From Anammoximicrobium sp032229885 (lineage in GTDB: Bacteria; Planctomycetota; Planctomycetia; Pirellulales; Pirellulaceae): 7,939 bases of DNA. Positions 5,256-7,939 of this stretch are shown piece after piece; position 1 is the first letter of the stretch; each line of letters begins with the position of its first letter. The DNA is taken from the NCBI GenBank assembly GCA_032229885.1, contig JAVYAJ010000258.1:1-7939 (forward strand). The letters are read 5' to 3'. Position numbers and translations under genes: made by a program. The notes below the pieces were generated by a model. That model saw only the letters and a list, made by a program, of their open reading frames with translations. It was not told the origin of the DNA and ran no database searches.

Positions 5256-5552
5256 GCGTTGTCGCGCTAATTTATCTGCGGATCGCGGCCCTCTGGGCAA
5301 GCGCATCTCGCGCTGGAGGCCACACTATACGCGTGGCTCTGCTGCGGTGCGCGAGCTCGCTTTGGAGATGCGTTCCGGGCTGATAAACGAAGTCACCGTT
5401 GTCCGTCGGCCTCGAGCGCTGGCCGTCGGCCTTGCGCGCCCCCACGCCGTTTCGGGCTGTTCGCCACACTCGCCGCCCATCGCTTTGCGTGTCGTTTGGA
5501 GCGGCCCGATCGAGCGCACCGCGTCGAGTCGAGTGCACGAAGCTCCGGCAAC
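5256..5552. other. Non-coding gap with a 10-base direct repeat
   Basis: No ORF here has a recognisable domain or a ribosome site, and the open frames are Arg/Pro-rich as expected of untranslated GC-rich DNA. The only structure seen is CCGTCGGCCT repeated exactly at 5403-5412 and 5423-5432, a 20-base period, and the palindrome GCGAGCTCGC at 5351-5360. rimP, which precedes nusA in many bacteria, is absent here in all frames. Confidence 0.5.
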
Positions 5553-5581
5553 TTGACACGCTTAGGCGCGCCCTGTATTCT
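5553..5581 (+). promoter_or_regulatory. Sigma-70-type promoter of nusA-infB
   Basis: TTGACA (5553-5558) matches the -35 consensus fully, the spacer is 17 bases, and TATTCT (5576-5581) matches 4 of 6 bases of the -10 consensus. Transcription would start near 5588, giving a nusA leader of about 257 bases. It is the best promoter match in the window and is correctly placed for the housekeeping operon. Confidence 0.65.
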
Positions 5582-5587
5582 TTCGAA

Positions 5588-5844
5588 ACTGCGGATACAA
5601 ATAATCGTCCTGACCCGATGTTGTTTGTAGTACGCAGTTACGAGCGCGGAGAGCGTCGCATTTTCGAGCCCGTCTGGGCCACGGAATACGTCTTTTTCTG
5701 CACGGCAAGCGGGCCCCGTTTCCGTGGTCTCCAGCAAAGAGGCCGGCGCGTTCGGCGTGAACGGCCACGATTTCCCATCGTGGTGGGCAGGCTTGAACTC
5801 GGGCAGAGGCGGCTCGGTCCGTCCAGGCGAAAGCGTAAAAGATT
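5588..5844 (+). promoter_or_regulatory. Long untranslated nusA leader with a hairpin
   Basis: The leader carries no credible ORF. CCACGAT (5765-5771) and ATCGTGG (5777-5783) form a perfect 7-bp stem with loop TTCCC, extendable by a G.U pair. A smaller 4-bp stem lies at 5668-5679. No T-run follows, so it is not a terminator. In other bacteria nusA operons are autoregulated; the leader length would allow control here, but this is inference. Confidence 0.35.
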
Positions 5845-7116
5845 ATGAATCCCAACGAGTTGTTGCGAATCGTCGACTCGCTTCATCGCGAGAAGAATAT
5901 CGACATGGAAGTCGTCTTTCAGGCGATCGAAACGGCACTCGTTTCCGCGGCGCGCCGTCAGTTCGGCGAGAACGCGGACGTCCAGGTTCACATCGACCGC
6001 ACGACCGGCGTCACACAGGCCGTCGTGGACGGGAATGCGCTCGATAACGACACGATCGGGCGGATCGGGGCGCAGACCGCCAAACAGGTGATTATTCAGA
6101 AGATTCGCGAGGCCGAACGCGATTCGCTGGTCCAGGAGTTCAGCGGCCAGATCGACGACATGGTCAACGGCATCGTGCAACGGGTCGAGGGTGGAGCAAC
6201 GCTCGTTTCGCTGGGCAACATCGAGGCCATTCTTCCGCGCAGCGAGGAGATTCCCGGGGCGACGCACCATCCGAACGAGCGAGTTCGGGCCGTGATTTAC
6301 GAGGTGCGACCGCAGGGCAGTCGCGTAAAGGTCGTGTTGAGCCGACGGCGTCCGGCCCTGGTGCGCCGGCTGTTCGAGCAAGAAATCCCCGAAATCGTCG
6401 AAGGCGTCATCGAGATCAACGAGCTGGCGCGCGAGCCCGGTTATCGGACCAAAGTCGCCGTCAGCAGCACCGATCAACGGGTGGACTGTGTCGGCGCGTG
6501 TGTGGGGGTTCGCGGCAACCGGATCAAAAATATCATCGACGAATTGGGCGGCGAGCGGATCGACATTGTGCGGTGGAGCAACGATCCACAGGAGTTGATT
6601 CCCAACGCCTTGCAGCCTGCCAAGGTCGATCAGGTGTTGCTGTGCGACATGCTGGGCCGGGCGATCGTGTTGGTTCCCGAAGACCAGTTGTCGTTGGCGA
6701 TCGGACGGCGCGGCCAGAACGTTCGGCTCGCCAGCAAGCTGTGCGGTTGGGACATCGAGATCATGACCGCGGACGAGCTGGATAAAGAGATCGATCGAGC
6801 GAGCAGCGGCTTTTTGAATCTCGAGGGGATGGACGAGGAATTGGCCACCAGATTGGTCGAGCAGGGATACCTGTCCTACGACGACTTGTCCGTGATCGAG
6901 CCGGAAGCATTGATGCAGATGGGCGGTTTGACCGAGGAGCAGGTCGAGCGTTTGGTCGAGCAGGCCGAACTCAAGGCAGAGGAGGCGGAACGGACCGCGA
7001 GCGAGCGGCGTCGGCTTCGCGGGCAGGACGAGGGCGAAGCGGCGGCCGAGCCCGCCGCGGACGATTCGGAGGCCGAAGTTTCCAAGCCCGACATCACCGA
7101 AGCGCCGGTCTCGTAG
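5845..7116 (+). CDS. nusA: Transcription termination/antitermination factor NusA
   Basis: NusA binds RNA polymerase and the emerging RNA, promoting pausing, termination or antitermination. The 423 residues show the RNA-polymerase-binding N-terminal domain (1-104, with QTAKQVIIQKIREAER at 77-92), an S1 domain (105-168), KH1 (about 185-280, GxxG loop GVRG 221-224 within VGACVGVRGNRIKNI) and KH2 (about 281-340, GRRG 287-290 in LAIGRRGQNVRLASKL). One helix-hairpin-helix unit like the E. coli acidic repeats follows (326-375), then an acidic Ala/Glu tail (376-423). It is shorter than the 495-residue E. coli protein: about 30 residues are missing between IDRTTG and the QTAKQ helix, and there is one C-terminal repeat instead of two. 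Start ATG 5845 gives the canonical MNPNELLRIV beginning; the ribosome site is weak (AGG at 5825-5827). infB follows after 208 bases. Confidence 0.97.
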   Translation: MNPNELLRIVDSLHREKNIDMEVVFQAIETALVSAARRQFGENADVQVHIDRTTGVTQAVVDGNALDNDTIGRIGAQTAKQVIIQKIREAERDSLVQEFSGQIDDMVNGIVQRVEGGATLVSLGNIEAILPRSEEIPGATHHPNERVRAVIYEVRPQGSRVKVVLSRRRPALVRRLFEQEIPEIVEGVIEINELAREPGYRTKVAVSSTDQRVDCVGACVGVRGNRIKNIIDELGGERIDIVRWSNDPQELIPNALQPAKVDQVLLCDMLGRAIVLVPEDQLSLAIGRRGQNVRLASKLCGWDIEIMTADELDKEIDRASSGFLNLEGMDEELATRLVEQGYLSYDDLSVIEPEALMQMGGLTEEQVERLVEQAELKAEEAERTASERRRLRGQDEGEAAAEPAADDSEAEVSKPDITEAPVS

Positions 7117-7169
7117 GACGGCCGATCGATTCGCGCCCGGCCTCCCCCTTCGACCGCCAACTTTGACGG

Positions 7170-7190
7170 GACGTCCCCTGCGAGGGCGTC
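7170..7190 (+). promoter_or_regulatory. Hairpin in the nusA-infB junction
   Basis: GACG (7170-7173) pairs with CGTC (7187-7190) and CCC (7175-7177) with GGG (7184-7186), leaving one bulged T and the loop CTGCGA. It overlaps the perfect palindrome GGGACGTCCC (7168-7177). No T-run follows, so transcription should continue into infB. It could slow RNase decay or polymerase between the two genes. Confidence 0.25.
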
Positions 7191-7223
7191 GGGCATGACA
7201 GAAGAACTCCGCGTGACCAGCAT

Positions 7224-7246
7224 AGGAGGTCGCGGATATGGTTTAG
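7224..7246 (+). promoter_or_regulatory. Strong Shine-Dalgarno before a two-codon ORF
   Basis: AGGAGGT (7224-7230) is a full match to the ribosome-binding consensus and lies 8 bases (counted from GGAGG) before ATG 7238. That ATG opens only ATG-GTT-TAG, a Met-Val minimal ORF. It is the best ribosome site I noticed in the window, yet it serves no gene. It could load ribosomes that reinitiate downstream or stall on the mini-ORF in the infB leader, or be a relic of a lost gene. Confidence 0.35.
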
Positions 7247-7247
7247 G

Positions 7248-7343
7248 ATGTTGATCGTGCAGAGCGAGGCGGGTCGGTCCCGGAGAGTCCGCGCGGGCCG
7301 CCTTGCAGGAAAGGCAGCGTTGCTGTGCGCATTTACGCGTTAG
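7248..7343 (+). CDS. Possible 31-codon leader ORF overlapping infB
   Basis: An ATG one base after the mini-ORF stop opens 31 codons beginning MLIVQSEAGRSRR and ending AFTR, with its stop at 7341-7343. It overlaps the infB start by 19 bases in another reading frame, so ribosomes translating it would pass the infB ribosome site, as in translational coupling. It is basic, has no recognised domain and lacks a well-spaced ribosome site of its own (AGG directly abuts the ATG). Many 31-codon ORFs arise by chance, so coding is doubtful. Confidence 0.2.
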   Translation: MLIVQSEAGRSRRVRAGRLAGKAALLCAFTR

Positions 7344-7939
7344 CGAAAGAACTGGATATCGACAGCAAAGAATTGGTGGAGGTTTGCCGCAAGGCCAATA
7401 TCTCCGGCAAAGGGTCTGCGCTGGCGAGTCTCACCGACGAAGAAGTCGTCAAAGTCAAAGCGTTCTTGCGCGGCGGCGACAAGAAACCTGACGGGGCGCA
7501 GGCGTCGCGTCGCGCCGAGCCGACCGTCTATCGGCGCGAGGATTACATCGCCCCCACCACGACGGCGCGGATCAAGGTCTTGGACGCGGGGGGCCGTCGC
7601 CCGGCGTCAAAGCTCGATACAACGCCACCGACAACCTCGTCTGAAGACGTGCCGCCATCTGTGCCGCCCGCCGAGGCGCCGGACGTTTCCCCGACGCCCG
7701 CGCTCGAACCGGCGGCGCCGACGGCAGAGGTCGAACCCGTTGCGCTGCCGGCCGAGCCGAGCGAACCGGCGCCCGCCGAGGCCTCGCCGGCGGCCGTGCT
7801 CGAACAGTCTTTTCCCATAGAACGAGGCGCCGAGCCGGCCGCGGGGCCCGTCGTGGCTGGGGGGCCCGTCGTGGCTGGGGGGCCCGTCGTGGCTGGGGGG
7901 CCCGTCGTGGCTGGGGGGCCCGTCGTGGCTGGGGGGCCC
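7325..7939 (+). CDS. infB: Translation initiation factor IF-2, 5' part
   Basis: The first 205 codons of infB are present and the gene runs off the right edge. IF-2 is the GTPase that brings initiator tRNA to the 30S subunit and promotes subunit joining; its GTPase domains lie beyond the window. Residues 1-50 are the IF2 N-terminal domain: RIYALAKELDIDSKELVEVC, then GKGSALASLTDEEV. Residues 53-173 are a Pro/Ala/Glu-rich linker, usual in large planctomycete IF-2. From residue 174 a perfect GPVVAG hexapeptide repeat begins. Start GTG 7325 is chosen because AGGAAAGG (7307-7314) lies 10 bases upstream and the frame has no other ATG, GTG or TTG back to the stop at 7244-7246. It is probably co-transcribed with nusA. 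Confidence 0.93.
   Translation, partial: MRIYALAKELDIDSKELVEVCRKANISGKGSALASLTDEEVVKVKAFLRGGDKKPDGAQASRRAEPTVYRREDYIAPTTTARIKVLDAGGRRPASKLDTTPPTTSSEDVPPSVPPAEAPDVSPTPALEPAAPTAEVEPVALPAEPSEPAPAEASPAAVLEQSFPIERGAEPAAGPVVAGGPVVAGGPVVAGGPVVAGGPVVAGGP
7844..7939 (+). repeat. Perfect 18-base tandem repeat in infB
   Basis: Five complete identical 18-base units (7844-7861, 7862-7879, 7880-7897, 7898-7915, 7916-7933) and the first 6 bases of a sixth run to the window edge. Each encodes Gly-Pro-Val-Val-Ala-Gly and contains the palindrome GGGCCC and, at the junctions, a run of six G. Identity at third codon positions points to recent expansion. The true copy number is unknown. Confidence 0.95.

Noticed and set aside
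5111..5383. + strand ORF of 90 codons overlapping the NagA-like stop
   Set aside because: Arg-rich, runs through the 14-base tandem repeat and the terminator-like hairpin, and has no recognisable domain. The ATGA overlap alone is not enough.
5399..5848. + strand ORF of 149 codons before nusA
   Set aside because: Runs through the nusA promoter and leader, shows no RimP or other motif, and is very Arg-rich.
5638..6477. Minus-strand open frame of 279 codons
   Set aside because: Complement of nusA and its leader; NusA motifs decide the strand.

Overview
The window is GC-rich chromosomal DNA that most resembles a planctomycete, probably a Pirellulales-type member. The reasons are the NusA sequence, the nusA-infB pairing without rimP or ylxR, an ECF sigma factor coupled to an atypical one-helix membrane partner, the type of NagA-like amidohydrolase, and Ala/Pro/Glu-rich exported proteins. 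The assignment rests on remembered family features; no database search was possible.

Layout. Positions 1-711 hold no convincing protein gene. They carry a good sigma-70-type promoter on the + strand (92-119). Its predicted start (about 126) coincides with the base of a rod-shaped RNA fold (127-242) rich in G.U pairs that work only in the + strand RNA. More hairpins follow up to 680. Next is a minus-strand gene for a small lipoprotein (712-1002) with a 10-residue repeat, whose leader has the layout of a transcription attenuator (1021-1058). A + strand intrinsic terminator (1087-1107) lies behind no + strand gene, so it may end an RNA that runs antisense to the lipoprotein.

From 1214 everything reads on the + strand. 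An ECF sigma factor gene overlaps by 4 bases a gene for a membrane protein, probably its anti-sigma factor (1783-2658). Then come an exported low-complexity protein of unknown function (2813-3850) and, 13 bases later, an N-acetylglucosamine-6-phosphate deacetylase-like amidohydrolase (3864-5114). A 730-base gap holds a terminator-like hairpin, two short repeats and a near-consensus promoter (5553-5581). This promoter drives nusA (5845-7116) and probably infB, whose first 205 codons are present.

The nusA-infB junction (7117-7324) contains a strong Shine-Dalgarno sequence in front of a two-codon ORF, then a 31-codon ORF that overlaps the infB start. The window ends inside a perfect 18-base tandem repeat in infB (GPVVAG units), which may mark an assembly break. 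nusA and infB are transcription and translation housekeeping genes, the sigma/anti-sigma pair is a signalling unit, and the NagA-like enzyme acts in amino-sugar recycling. The strongest candidates for something undescribed are the structured RNA region at 92-680 and the lipoprotein leader.
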